DNA of 64,000 nucleotides from Alkalinema sp. FACHB-956 (GCF_014697025.1 NZ_JACJRC010000009.1:62001-126000), one strand, 5' to 3'. Numbered from the stretch's first letter, positions 51,573 through 60,102 are shown. Notes: a model not told the origin generated them from the letters alone. Program-made: numbers and translations.

Positions 51573-51691
51573 GTCGGGGCTGCTGCGCAGCGAAGATCGG
51601 GGAACTTCTCCCCTCAAGGCAGTTTACTCTGGCAGAGCGTCAGAGAAACCACCTTGCCCCCTGCCATGGCAGGGGACTCTACTCCCCCGAC
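51573..51691 (+). repeat. 119-bp five-way-junction element, copy 2
   Basis: Same orientation and same fold as copy 1. The single difference (A to C) makes the last hairpin a perfect palindrome, CCCCTGCCATGGCAGGGG. It starts 32 bases after the GT4 stop codon. The flanks remain similar to those of copy 1 out to about 51775. Confidence 0.85.
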
Positions 51692-51773
51692 ACCCAAGTG
51701 AATTTTCTGTCCCAGTACAGGGGATTTGTGAGAGACACTGTCGTTGTCGAACTCCCATCGAATTTACGTGGGG

Positions 51774-52325
51774 TTAGGCACAACCTTCGACGTATTCCAC
51801 TTCTGGGAGCTTGCCCGATCGGAAACGGGTGACTTTTTGGCCGTCGGTTTCAAAGACAACGCGGAAGTTGCGATCGGCTTTATCCTTGGGGACGAAGACT
51901 AGGTAATGACCTTTGGGATCATATTCGTGCTGCTGTACCTGGATTTGCTTGCCGTAGAGCTGTTTGATCCGGGCTTCGCTGTCGCCAATTTTTGCGCCGC
52001 GAAAGGTTGTGATTTTGCGGTTGCTCCACACGTCAATGCGGGCAATTCTGCCATCCACCACCATGAACCCAATGCCAGGGAGCCCTTGGGGTTGGCTGTA
52101 GAGGCAGGTCATACCCGCAGGGCCTTCTTTGTCGGTGTTGAATTTCCGTCCGGCGGCTTTTTCGGCTTCGGCGACGGTCATGCCGACCAGTACCGGGCCG
52201 AGACCATTGGTGCCCACTTGCGAGGCTTCGGTCAGTTTAGGGGACTGTTTAGGGGGCTGAGCGATCGCAATTCCTACGGGTAAGAGACATAAACCCACGA
52301 TCGTTCCCACGAAAGCCTGACGCAT
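51774..52325 (-). CDS. Exported hypothetical protein
   Basis: A 183-aa protein with a signal peptide (about residues 1-22, cleavage near AIAQP). The mature part has TNGLGPVLVGMTVAEAEKAAG near 39-59, AGMTCLYSQPQGLPGIGFMV near 70-89, IARIDVWSN and HYLVFVPKD near 144-152. The two Cys (about 74 and 182) could form a disulfide. Similar exported proteins of unknown function occur in many bacteria; I know no role. It is transcribed toward copy 2 of the structured element, whose flank abuts its stop codon. Confidence 0.6.
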   Translation of the reverse strand: MRQAFVGTIVGLCLLPVGIAIAQPPKQSPKLTEASQVGTNGLGPVLVGMTVAEAEKAAGRKFNTDKEGPAGMTCLYSQPQGLPGIGFMVVDGRIARIDVWSNRKITTFRGAKIGDSEARIKQLYGKQIQVQQHEYDPKGHYLVFVPKDKADRNFRVVFETDGQKVTRFRSGKLPEVEYVEGCA

Positions 52326-52561
52326 AGAATGACTCCAAGAAATTTGTAGGGGCGACTTGCAGAGGATTGCTTCCCTTCTGGATCTACAGCGGTGGCCTGG
52401 GGAATCCCTGGGAACCTAGCAGAGACTTAATATTTGCTTATGCCATTGTTCAGAAACGAAAACATAAGGACTGTCTATGATTCGTTCCTATTCGCGATAT
52501 ATTGATCTATTGCAGGTCAAGCTGTACCTTGCAATCTATCGTTGCGCGGGAGCGTCGTCTC

Positions 52562-52873
52562 ATGGCAATGGCCGTTGGAATGATTGAAACTGTGGGCTAT
52601 CCGGCTGTCTTGGCAGCGTCGGATGCCATGCTGAAGGCGGGTCGAGTGGCGTTGGTCAACTACGAAAGCTGTGCCAGCGGTCGCTATATGGTCTCGATTC
52701 GTGGCCCCATTTCTGAGGTGCGATCGGCGATCGAGGCGGGGCTGGAAACGGTGGAGAAGATGCCCGGTGATGCGGAAGTGGTAACCCACGTAATCATCCC
52801 CAATCCCCCGGATAATATTGAAGCGGTGTTGCCGATTTTCTATACGGCTGCTGCTGAACCTTTCCGCATCTAG
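52562..52873 (+). CDS. ccmK: Carboxysome shell protein, CcmK3-like (BMC-H)
   Basis: A 103-aa hexameric shell protein of the beta-carboxysome. The BMC fold is complete: AVGMIETVGYPAVLAASDAM at the start, GRVALVNY, the pore-side loop ESCASGRYMVSI, RGPISEVRSAIEAGLETV and THVIIPNPPDNIEAVLPIFY. The NPPDN segment where CcmK1/2/4 have RPHEN, and RGPISEV in place of RGDVSEV, resemble CcmK3. ATG at 52562 gives the normal MAxAVG start; the frame extends 20 codons upstream but without support. It is the first of three ccmK genes in a row. Confidence 0.88.
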   Translation: MAMAVGMIETVGYPAVLAASDAMLKAGRVALVNYESCASGRYMVSIRGPISEVRSAIEAGLETVEKMPGDAEVVTHVIIPNPPDNIEAVLPIFYTAAAEPFRI

Positions 52874-52942
52874 GTCTACGGATTTTGGACGCGGGAGTTG
52901 AACTGGAACGCTGAATTGGAAGGATTTTTTTAGGAGTTGGTT

Positions 52943-53299
52943 ATGCCACAGGCCGTTGGATCACTGGAGACGAAGGGGTTCCCCGCTATTCTCGCTGCTG
53001 CGGATGCGATGATTAAGGCAGGGCGGGTGACGTTGGTGAGCTATGTCAAGGCGGGAAGTGCCCGGTTTGCGGTGAATATTCGCGGGGATGTGTCGGAAGT
53101 GAAGCGGGCCATGGAAGCGGGCATTGCTGCGGTTGAGACGACCCCTGGCGGCGTGTTGGAAACCTGGGTAATCATTCCCCGGCCCCACGAAAACGTAGAA
53201 GCGGTGATGGATATTGAGTACACCGAGGCGGTGGAAGAGTTCCGGCAGGCGGTGAATGGCTACAGTCTGATTCGGCAGAGTCAGCAGCAATCGTCCTAA
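52943..53299 (+). CDS. ccmK: Carboxysome shell protein, CcmK4-like (BMC-H)
   Basis: A 118-aa BMC-domain protein of the CcmK4 type: MPQAVGSLETKGFPAILAAA, the pore loop VKAGSARFAVNI, RGDVSEVKRAMEAGIAAVET and WVIIPRPHENVEAVMDIEYT. A C-terminal extension of about 20 residues (NGYSLIRQSQQQSS) is longer than in its neighbour. AGGAG lies seven bases before the ATG. It follows the CcmK3-like gene by 69 bases. CcmK3 and CcmK4 form mixed hexamers in other cyanobacteria and adjust shell permeability. Confidence 0.9.
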   Translation: MPQAVGSLETKGFPAILAAADAMIKAGRVTLVSYVKAGSARFAVNIRGDVSEVKRAMEAGIAAVETTPGGVLETWVIIPRPHENVEAVMDIEYTEAVEEFRQAVNGYSLIRQSQQQSS

Positions 53300-53322
53300 G
53301 CTGGGCTGGAGTTAAAGCAATC

Positions 53323-53658
53323 ATGAGCCAAAAAGCTGTTGGGTCTTTAGAGACGATCGGGTGGCCGGGGGTTCTGGCGGCGTCCGATGCGATGGTGAAG
53401 GCGGGCCGGGTGACGCTGGTGAGCTATGTCCGGGCTGGGAGTGCGCGGTTTACGATTAACATCCGTGGGGACGTGTCGGAGGTGGCACGGGCCATGGAAG
53501 CGGGAGTCGAAGCAGCGCAAAATACGCCGGGTGCCCATTTGGTGACCTGGGTCGTGATTCCACGTCCCCATGAGAATGTGGAGGCGGTGCTGAGTATTAA
53601 GTACAACGATAAGGTTGAAGGTTTCCGGCGGAATGTGGAGGGGTTTGGAACGTTCTAG
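53323..53658 (+). CDS. ccmK: Second carboxysome shell protein, CcmK4-like (BMC-H)
   Basis: A 111-aa BMC-domain protein closely similar to the preceding one: SQKAVGSLETIGWPGVLAAS, pore loop VRAGSARFTINI, RGDVSEVARAMEAGVEAAQN and WVVIPRPHENVEAVLSIKYN. GGAG precedes the ATG by 12 bases. It starts 23 bases after the previous stop, and a strong terminator follows at 53742, so the three ccmK genes form one transcript. Satellite loci usually hold one ccmK3 and one ccmK4; here the ccmK4 member is duplicated. Confidence 0.9.
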   Translation: MSQKAVGSLETIGWPGVLAASDAMVKAGRVTLVSYVRAGSARFTINIRGDVSEVARAMEAGVEAAQNTPGAHLVTWVVIPRPHENVEAVLSIKYNDKVEGFRRNVEGFGTF

Positions 53659-53741
53659 GATGATGGGTTTTCCTAGGTCTTGAGGGTGTTTCGAGTCCCC
53701 TAAAGTTTGATTCCTTTCAGATCTCCTCGAAAGTTCAGTTT

Positions 53742-53783
53742 CCTAATTCCTTGCTTGCTTGAAGCGAGGAGTTAGGTTTTTTT
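53742..53783 (+). terminator. Terminator of the ccmK operon
   Basis: CCTAATTCCTTGCTT pairs with AAGCGAGGAGTTAGG (15 positions, two T-G pairs), loop GCTTG, followed by seven T. Confidence 0.9.
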
Positions 53784-53944
53784 GTTGTGTTTAGAGCCGA
53801 TTTCCACGGTTACCGATTTCCACCATTGCGCAGTGTCTCTCAGTCGCCCTCAGGGTGACTGCATCAAAAAAAACAGCATCCTCAGGTTAGCCCCAAGGAT
53901 GCCGATCGTTAAGCCAGGGTCAAGTCAATTCTTTACAACTGTCC

Positions 53945-54015
53945 AGTCATTAGTTGTGACAGATTGTTTGACAGGTTGTTATTTCGACAGGTTGTTATTT
54001 CGACAGGCTGTTATT
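53945..54015. repeat. 16-bp tandem repeat, three copies
   Basis: GACAGGTTGTTATTTC and close variants occur three times in direct succession, preceded by a more diverged copy. The array overlaps the end of the antiporter gene by a few bases. Confidence 0.8.
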
Positions 54016-55426
54016 TACTAGCTGATTCCACTGAAGGTGATGCTTCGATCGCTGGTGTCTCGCCGTTCGTATTTCCAAAGGCCACCCGGAGAAAGGGAGG
54101 CGCTAGGAACGTGGTCAAAATCACCATGATGATAATGGAGACTTCCAACGGCTTATCCAAAATGCCACTGGCTGAACCAATGCCAGCAAAGACTAAACCC
54201 ACTTCGCCCCGAGGAATCATACCCACCCCGATCGCGAGGCGATTAATGCCCGGTTGCCCAAACACCGCCCAACCTGTAACGAGTTTGCCGACGATTGCCA
54301 CTGCCACTAAAAAAACTGCAATCAGCAGGCCAGCACGGTTTTCGGGGATAGCTGGATTGAGCACTGTCAGATCCGCGCGTGCTCCCACCGTCACAAAGAA
54401 AATCGGCACTAGCAAATCTGCGATCGGCTTGATAAGTTCATCTAATTCATTCCGGGCATCGGTTTCATCCAGCACCAATCCCGCAGCAAAGGCCCCTAAA
54501 ATCGCCTCAAGATGAATCGCATTCCCTAAAAATGCCATGAAAAAGGCAAAGATAAACGCTGGAATAACCACGTTTCCACGGGTTTTTAATTTCTCGACGA
54601 TCGCGACAAAACTTTTGTTGAAAATGCCACCCAAGGCAATTGAGCCAAACAAAAAGGCCGTCGCACCCACAATTAAATAAATGACATTGGTAACGTCGAT
54701 TTCACCCGTTTTGGCTAAACTGGCTACTACGGCTAAAACAATAATTCCCAACACATCATCAATGACCGCCGCACCAACGATGATTTGACCTTCCTTCGAT
54801 TTAAGCTGTCCTAGCTCGGACAACACCTTAGAGGTAATGCCAATACTGGTCGCGGTTAACGCTGCCCCCGCAAAAATCGCTGGAATTGCTGCCACATGAA
54901 ATAGCACCATGGCTCCTGCGGTACCGGCTGCGAAAGGTACTGCTACCCCAACACAGGCAACCACCGTCGCTTGAATGCCGACTTCCTTGAGCTGCCGGAG
55001 GTCAGACTCTAGCCCAATTTCAAACAACAGAATAATGACGCCAATTTCAGCGAGCACTGAAATGATTTCACTTTGGGACTCAAAGATTCGCGTTACGGCA
55101 TCCGGCGTGAGGGGGTTTAACCCCTGCAAAGCGGTCATGATCAGCGAGTCAGAGGCCGCGAGGCCGCCTTCGGGAAAAATGACCAGGTGCAATGCCGACA
55201 CACCGACAATCACCCCTGCAACTAGCTCCCCCAACACGGGCGGAAAATCAAAGCGTCTAGCCGCTTCTGCGCCCAGTTTACTAGCGAGATAAATAACCAC
55301 CAGCGTCAGCAATACGCCAGACAGAATAATCGGTGAATCCTCAGCAACAACGGCTAGTACGGGCCAAGGTGGTATTAGGGAGGCAATACCAAGATTGCAA
55401 TGGGAAAGAAAACTGTTCAAAATCAT
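54011..55426 (-). CDS. Na+/H+ antiporter, CPA2 family (NhaS3-like)
   Basis: A 471-aa cation:proton antiporter with about 12-13 membrane segments. Key features: FDFPPVLGELVAGVIVGVSA near residues 60-79, LAEIGVIILLFEIGLESDL near 122-140, ALTATSIGITSKVL near 185-198, AAVIDDVLGIIVLA with the ion-binding Asp pair near 213-226, and LEAILGAFAAGLVLDET. It resembles Synechocystis NhaS3, a thylakoid Na+/H+ antiporter. ATG at 55426 is preferred; the frame allows a start up to 55501. It lies 165 bases behind bicA on the same strand. Because BicA imports Na+ with bicarbonate, an adjacent antiporter would restore the Na+ gradient. Confidence 0.88.
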   Translation of the reverse strand: MILNSFLSHCNLGIASLIPPWPVLAVVAEDSPIILSGVLLTLVVIYLASKLGAEAARRFDFPPVLGELVAGVIVGVSALHLVIFPEGGLAASDSLIMTALQGLNPLTPDAVTRIFESQSEIISVLAEIGVIILLFEIGLESDLRQLKEVGIQATVVACVGVAVPFAAGTAGAMVLFHVAAIPAIFAGAALTATSIGITSKVLSELGQLKSKEGQIIVGAAVIDDVLGIIVLAVVASLAKTGEIDVTNVIYLIVGATAFLFGSIALGGIFNKSFVAIVEKLKTRGNVVIPAFIFAFFMAFLGNAIHLEAILGAFAAGLVLDETDARNELDELIKPIADLLVPIFFVTVGARADLTVLNPAIPENRAGLLIAVFLVAVAIVGKLVTGWAVFGQPGINRLAIGVGMIPRGEVGLVFAGIGSASGILDKPLEVSIIIMVILTTFLAPPFLRVAFGNTNGETPAIEASPSVESASK

Positions 55427-55590
55427 AGTCCAACGGTGATCAGGGAAAGGATGAATAGTATAAAAAAGACAACCGAATGCACAAATCATAGAATAGAGCA
55501 TCGGTTATCTTTCTCATTGGATGAAAGGGCTAGCAAGCGCACGATCGCTGAGTATCACTTGCGCTGAGTGTCACTGGACTTGGTATTGAC

Positions 55591-57252
55591 TTAGATTGCT
55601 GTACCCTTCAAATAGACTTGATCGACTGCTTGGCGGAGCGCTTCGGTTCGATCTCCGATCACATGCTCTGGATGAATCATCTCCAAAAGTCCTAGCTTGT
55701 TCAAGCGATGCTGAACTTTCTCACTCGCTCCCACAAGGTACACTTGGAGTCCTTTATCCACAGCATCTCGAATCACATTTTCGATCGCTAAGGACGCTGT
55801 TACTCCCATGGTGGGAACTTCTTTCAGATCGACAATCAAGACATCGGCCTCTTTCATCGCATTATGCTCGCGCGCGATCGCCTTAGATAACCCAAAAATC
55901 ATGGGGCCACTGAGGCAAAAGAGCAAAACACGTCCTTGTCCTTTGTCCAGCAGATACTTTTGTTCATCCGTTAACCGAATATCATCATCCGTATCCGTAA
56001 TTAGCTTGACTTCGGAAGATTGCATTTCGCTCAATCGCTCGATCGTCAGAATATTGGCAATGAAGACCCCTACCCCAACTGCTACAATCAAATCCACAAA
56101 AACCGTCAAGAGTAAGACTCCATACATAATGATGGAACCCTTGAGGGAGACTTTGTGTGATCGCTTTAAGAAGCTCCAGTCCAGAATATCAATCCCGACC
56201 TTGAGAGCAATCCCCGCTAACACTGCCATTGGAATGGGTTGGGTTAATTTCGCTGCGCCTAAGACGACCACCAAAAGAACCAGTGCTCGTGTAATCCCAG
56301 AAAGGGCTGATGTAGCGCCCGTTTGGATATTCACAACGGTTCCCATCGTGGCCCCTGCACCCGGCAAACCACCACACAGCCCAGATACAATGTTACCGAT
56401 GCCTTGACCAATCAACTCCTTATTCGACTTGTGCTCTGTCCGTGTCAGGCTATCTGCCACCACAGCAGTTAACAGAGTGTCAATACAACCTAGCATCCCG
56501 AGCATAACCCCATCGACAAACATGACCGTTATTTGACCGGGGCTAAAGGTCGGGAATTGCAACGGAGGCAGGCCGACAGGAATTTCGCCAATTCGCCGGA
56601 TCTCTGCACCTTGAAACAGCGTGAGAGAAATGACCGTTCCTGCAATGAGCGCAACTAGTTGCGGCGGTACCACTTTCTTCCACTTTTTAGGCATTAGAAA
56701 GATAATGGCCAAGGTCAGTGCACCCAAAATGGCTTCTGGTGGATTGACATTGGCAACAAGCTGCGGAATTGCCAGGAACGTTCCGACAACGCCACCCTTA
56801 GGGGCAGATTGACCTAGAAAGGGTGCAATTTGCAGGATGATGAGAATCACCCCAATCCCAGACATAAAGCCGGAGATAACGCTGTAGGGCATCAGCGTAA
56901 TGTATTTTCCTAGCTTGAAGACCCCAAAAATAATTTGGAATAACCCCGCCAACATCACCACGGTAAAGGCCATGGCTAACCCATTTTCTGGGTTGCTCGC
57001 GGTCATGCTGGCCACGATCGCGGTCATAACCACGGTCATTGGGCCAGTCGGTTCGGAAATTAGTGTGGGTGTACCGCCAAATAAGGCAGCAAACAATCCG
57101 ACACAAATTGCGCCATACAATCCTCCAATTGGGCCGACACCAGATGCGACCCCGAAAGCTAGGGCTAAGGGTAAGGAAACAATCGCGGCAGTGACACCAC
57201 CAAAGATATCCCCTCGCAGGTTATTAAACTGAATCAGATTGGTGACTTTCAT
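55591..57252 (-). CDS. bicA: Sodium-dependent bicarbonate transporter BicA (SulP family)
   Basis: A 553-aa SulP/SLC26-type transporter. Membrane part (about residues 1-415): FNNLRGDIFGGVTAAIVSLP at the start, FGVASGVGPIGGLYGAICVG, and LISEPTGPMTVVMTAIVA near 63-80, the substrate-site helix. A cytoplasmic STAS domain follows (about 440-550) with VLIVDLKEVPTMGVTASLAI. The whole pattern matches cyanobacterial BicA, a high-flux Na+/HCO3- symporter, rather than a sulfate carrier. The upstream region is about 1 kb long with two inverted repeats (57525-57593) that may bind a LysR-type regulator of the carbon-concentrating genes. Confidence 0.92.
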   Translation of the reverse strand: MKVTNLIQFNNLRGDIFGGVTAAIVSLPLALAFGVASGVGPIGGLYGAICVGLFAALFGGTPTLISEPTGPMTVVMTAIVASMTASNPENGLAMAFTVVMLAGLFQIIFGVFKLGKYITLMPYSVISGFMSGIGVILIILQIAPFLGQSAPKGGVVGTFLAIPQLVANVNPPEAILGALTLAIIFLMPKKWKKVVPPQLVALIAGTVISLTLFQGAEIRRIGEIPVGLPPLQFPTFSPGQITVMFVDGVMLGMLGCIDTLLTAVVADSLTRTEHKSNKELIGQGIGNIVSGLCGGLPGAGATMGTVVNIQTGATSALSGITRALVLLVVVLGAAKLTQPIPMAVLAGIALKVGIDILDWSFLKRSHKVSLKGSIIMYGVLLLTVFVDLIVAVGVGVFIANILTIERLSEMQSSEVKLITDTDDDIRLTDEQKYLLDKGQGRVLLFCLSGPMIFGLSKAIAREHNAMKEADVLIVDLKEVPTMGVTASLAIENVIRDAVDKGLQVYLVGASEKVQHRLNKLGLLEMIHPEHVIGDRTEALRQAVDQVYLKGTAI

Positions 57253-57524
57253 GGATGGTGAATGAACAGTAAATCAGATCCTGATTGAGAGCGAGTTGTC
57301 TTGCTTAAGATGACTAAATACGCTAAGGCTGGATGCAAATAAAATTCGCAACCATGCTGGATATCACCCAACATCTAATGTCATAAAACACTCGATGCTA
57401 TTACAAAGGCTCTCTTCGTTTCAAGGTCAGAGAGGTTGTAAGGTTGACAGCCGGGGAACGCATTTAGATTTGCGCAATAGCATAAGAATTATGATGTCTA
57501 TTACATTACGCTAATCTATGACTT

Positions 57525-57593
57525 AATGGTTTCTAAAAATGCAGAAAAAACCATTTCTTCCATAGGAAACTTCTATTCTAGCTATAGAAGTTT
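57525..57593. promoter_or_regulatory. Paired inverted repeats upstream of bicA
   Basis: Two perfect inverted repeats: AATGGTTT...AAACCATT (8-base arms, 57525-57555) and AAACTTCTAT-N7-ATAGAAGTTT (10-base arms, 57567-57593). The centre CTAT-N7-ATAG has the geometry of a LysR-type binding site. They lie about 270-340 bases before the bicA start codon. The binding protein is inference. Confidence 0.45.
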
Positions 57594-58177
57594 GTGGAAA
57601 GTTTTGATGAACTTAGTTTGTAATCTATTGTGTTGATAGGAACTAACATAAATCAAGCCTATACCAAGCAACACGAAGCAAAAGATAATAAAGCGTTATA
57701 AGAATTATTGGGTAACTATAATATGGGTAGCTGTAATACAGGTTGCGAGAAGTTGCATGATCAACCTTTTGATACGATCAGAATAACTGCTGTATGAATC
57801 CTGCTAGGTGGGCAAGACTCATACCAAACTGCATAAGTTCTCAAGGTCGATTCCCGAGAGGAGTCCTCGCATGAATCCATAGAGAAACAGCATTGCTTGA
57901 TCTTCAAGAAGTTGATGGATGGATATTCAACAAATTATTGTTGCCAAATATCACAGGATTGCAAGCAATCGCAAAATAGTTGACAGCGCCTCACTTTCCC
58001 CCTAGGCTTATTTTTCATAGCTGAATGCAATCGTGTCGCAAAGTCCCGCTTGGCATCAGCTACGACCCCAAAAATTAAGGCGCTACCCAGCGTTGGTTCC
58101 AAGCAACAAAGGGTAGCTAAACCCCAAGCTGAGTCTGGCAGCTAGGCGGTCTGACACGGATTTTAGCATTCGATCGG

Positions 58178-58219
58178 GCCACCCTACTTGTCCTGCGCAA
58201 AAGGGTGGCTTTAATTTTT
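58178..58219 (+). terminator. Terminator-like hairpin before the 75-aa gene
   Basis: GCCACCCT pairs with AGGGTGGC (8 bases, perfect), 16-base loop, followed by TTTAATTTTT. There is no plus-strand gene upstream within 900 bases, so it may end a small RNA or act as a leader attenuator for the gene at 58257. Confidence 0.55.
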
Positions 58220-58256
58220 GGGATTTCCTCCCATCACCCCATTTAGGAGAAATCCC

Positions 58257-58484
58257 ATGTTTACTGGCTTTGGCGGCAACGATCGCCCAGAAACTTCGAT
58301 CGACGATTCCCGCAGACCCTTCCAAATCTACCTGCTCGGCACCCGCGAAGAAATCCAAACCACCATTAACCAACTACAAGTAGTGCGGTTTTGCGAGCGC
58401 ATTCGTTGGAGTCCACCTATCCCCGTCCTTGGCTCCGATTGGAAATACATCAGCATGATGGAACGCGATCGGGCTGGGGAGTAA
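58257..58484 (+). CDS. Hypothetical protein, 75 aa
   Basis: A 75-aa soluble protein of unknown function. The central part (PFQIYLLGTREEIQTTINQL near residues 21-40) predicts a small alpha/beta unit, and the end (RWSPPIPVLGSDWKYISMMER) is Pro- and Trp-rich. AGGAG lies seven bases before the ATG, which decides the start. I have a faint recollection of similar short proteins in cyanobacteria but cannot name a family. Its TAA is the start of a 24-base direct repeat that flanks a MITE-like element. Confidence 0.6.
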   Translation: MFTGFGGNDRPETSIDDSRRPFQIYLLGTREEIQTTINQLQVVRFCERIRWSPPIPVLGSDWKYISMMERDRAGE

Positions 58485-58661
58485 GGTCGATCGATCGGTT
58501 GTCCCAATGCGTGAGGATCCCCCCTCCCCCCCTTAAAAAGGGGGGGATTCAGTCAAATTCTTTCAAAGTCCCCCTTATTAAGGGGGATTTAGGGGGATCG
58601 CTATGTGTTGCAATCACAAGTTGATTGGGTATGAGGTCGATCGATCGATCGGTTGTCCCAA
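58484..58661. mobile_element. MITE-like element, copy A, with flanking direct repeats
   Basis: The core (58516-58599) begins GATCCCCCC and ends GGGGGATC, and holds two hairpins (CCCCCC/GGGGGG and CCCCC/GGGGG). Homology to copy B extends to about 58633. A 24-base sequence, AGGTCGATCGATCGGTTGTC followed by CCAA, precedes the element (58484-58507) and recurs after it (58634-58661) with one extra GATC. Elements of this look are widespread in cyanobacterial genomes, from memory. Confidence 0.7.
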
Positions 58662-58690
58662 GGGTTTTTGGAGCTACCCCTTCTTGCCCA

Positions 58691-59110
58691 TTATTTACCC
58701 CAACGGTGGAGCCAGGGGAGGATCTGTTGTGCCACGATCGTGCCCCCTTGCACCGCCAGCAACCCCAACGCCGCACTCCCCAAACCATAGCCTGCGGCAA
58801 TCACAAGTCGATCGAGACGGATTAAATTGACCGTATCCAGCCCATAGGTCGAAAACGTCGTGTAGGCTCCCAAAAATCCTGTGGTCAGCAACAGCCGCAT
58901 CTCCGGAGCAATAAACCGTTCATCCAACGCCAAAGTTGCAATTAAGCCCATGAAAAAGCAACCGCTAACGTTAATGAAAAAAGTGCCATAGGGAAAATCT
59001 GCGCCCAAACGCTGAGTACACCATAGGGTTAAATAGTACCGAGCTAAAGCCCCGGCGATCGCACCTAGGGCAATGGCGATCGGGGCACGGAGTTGAGGAT
59101 CTAGCGTCAT
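58691..59110 (-). CDS. crcB: Fluoride ion channel CrcB/FluC
   Basis: A 139-aa four-helix membrane protein that exports fluoride as a dual-topology dimer. Motifs: GAIAGALARYYLTLW near residues 16-30, the pore sequence GTFFINVSGCFFMGL near 42-56, GFLGAYTTFSTYGLDTV near 78-94 with the Phe-box and the central Na+ site. No fluoride riboswitch of the crcB-motif type is seen in the 128 bases upstream. It is divergent from the DUF2887 gene. Confidence 0.93.
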   Translation of the reverse strand: MTLDPQLRAPIAIALGAIAGALARYYLTLWCTQRLGADFPYGTFFINVSGCFFMGLIATLALDERFIAPEMRLLLTTGFLGAYTTFSTYGLDTVNLIRLDRLVIAAGYGLGSAALGLLAVQGGTIVAQQILPWLHRWGK

Positions 59111-59238
59111 TATCTTTTCAGTATTTCAGGCTGATGGATATAGGTATGATAGTACTGACGATCGAACTCTTAAAAGGACTGAAATTCTAATTGAGTTAGT
59201 AATACGGTTGTTTAAATGTGATCTAGGACTTTGCTGTA

Positions 59239-60102
59239 ATGCGTCGCGACTCGATTTTCTACAAACTGTTTCAACAATCGCCTGCACTATTGTTTGATCT
59301 TTTGCCTGAAGCACCCAGCAATGCGGATGCCTATAAATTTGATTCGATCGAGGTCAAGGAAACCAGCTTTCGCATTGATGGGGTGTTTCTACCTCCCGAC
59401 CCATCCGGCGTTGTCTTTTTCGCCGAAGTGCAATTTCAGCACGATCCCTTGCTGTATGAACGCCTAGTCTGCGAAGCTGCTTTGTATTTTTACCGCAATC
59501 GCGATCGCTGCCGGGACTGGAAACTGGTTGCCATTTACCCAGACACAGCCACAGAACAAGCGGACTGTGAACCCCACCAATATTTAATTGACACAGGCAA
59601 ATTAACGCGCATTTATCTGGATCAGGTGCGATCGTGGGCAGACCTTTCGATCGGCATCCAATTAATGATCTTGACAACCTTGGAGGAAACAGCAGCCATT
59701 ACAGCGGCCAGAACCCTAGTCCAGCAGACCCAAAATGACCGTGCAATAATAGAAATGATTTCCACCATCATGGTCTACAAGTTCACTAACCTTACCCGTG
59801 ACGAGGTCGCAGCAATGATTGGAATTACGCTAGAAAATACACCGATCTATCGCAGTATTTTTGCAGAGGGAGAGCAAGCTGGAGAGCAACATGGGGGAGC
59901 AACCGTTATTCTTAAGCAGCTAAGACGGCGGTTTGGGGAGTTACCCGAGGCGATCGTGACGCAAATCTCCGGGCTGCCGATCGTGCAGTTGGAGGAAATG
60001 GCAGAACTATTATTGGATTGGCAAAATTTACAGGAGTTAGTTACCTGGTTAGCCCAGGCCCAGGGCGACGCCCCAGCCGCACCTTCACCTGAAGCCCAAT
60101 GA
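59239..60102 (+). CDS. DUF2887/Rpn-like PD-(D/E)xK protein with DUF4351 tail
   Basis: A 287-aa protein of the Rpn/PDDEXK-transposase-like group. The nuclease-like domain (about residues 1-200) starts MRRDSIFYKLFQQSPALLFD and has FRIDGVFLPP with the core Asp and VVFFAEVQFQHD with the E-x-Q motif. The C-terminal DUF4351 (about 220-270) is LKQLRRRFGELPEAIVTQI and LEEMAELLLDWQNLQELVTW. Such proteins are numerous in cyanobacteria, often in many copies, and may promote recombination or act as defence nucleases; no transposase ends are seen here. It ends in a short Ala/Pro-rich tail. Confidence 0.82.
   Translation: MRRDSIFYKLFQQSPALLFDLLPEAPSNADAYKFDSIEVKETSFRIDGVFLPPDPSGVVFFAEVQFQHDPLLYERLVCEAALYFYRNRDRCRDWKLVAIYPDTATEQADCEPHQYLIDTGKLTRIYLDQVRSWADLSIGIQLMILTTLEETAAITAARTLVQQTQNDRAIIEMISTIMVYKFTNLTRDEVAAMIGITLENTPIYRSIFAEGEQAGEQHGGATVILKQLRRRFGELPEAIVTQISGLPIVQLEEMAELLLDWQNLQELVTWLAQAQGDAPAAPSPEAQ

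Larger units (their letters stand above)
57253..58256. other. 1-kb region upstream of bicA
   Basis: AT-rich over the first 600 bases. It contains the inverted repeats at 57525-57593 and, at 58178-58219, a terminator-like hairpin. No protein gene is supported: an open frame on the minus strand at 58083-58373 overlaps the small gene at 58257 and shows no motif. A transcript between about 57900 and 58219 that ends at the hairpin is possible. Confidence 0.55.

Noticed and set aside
58083-58373. Minus-strand 96-codon frame near 58.2 kb
   Set aside because: Opposes the 75-aa gene that has a good ribosome-binding site, and runs through the terminator-like hairpin.
59111-59238. Fluoride riboswitch expected upstream of crcB
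   Set aside because: The conserved crcB-motif core was looked for on the minus strand and is not present.
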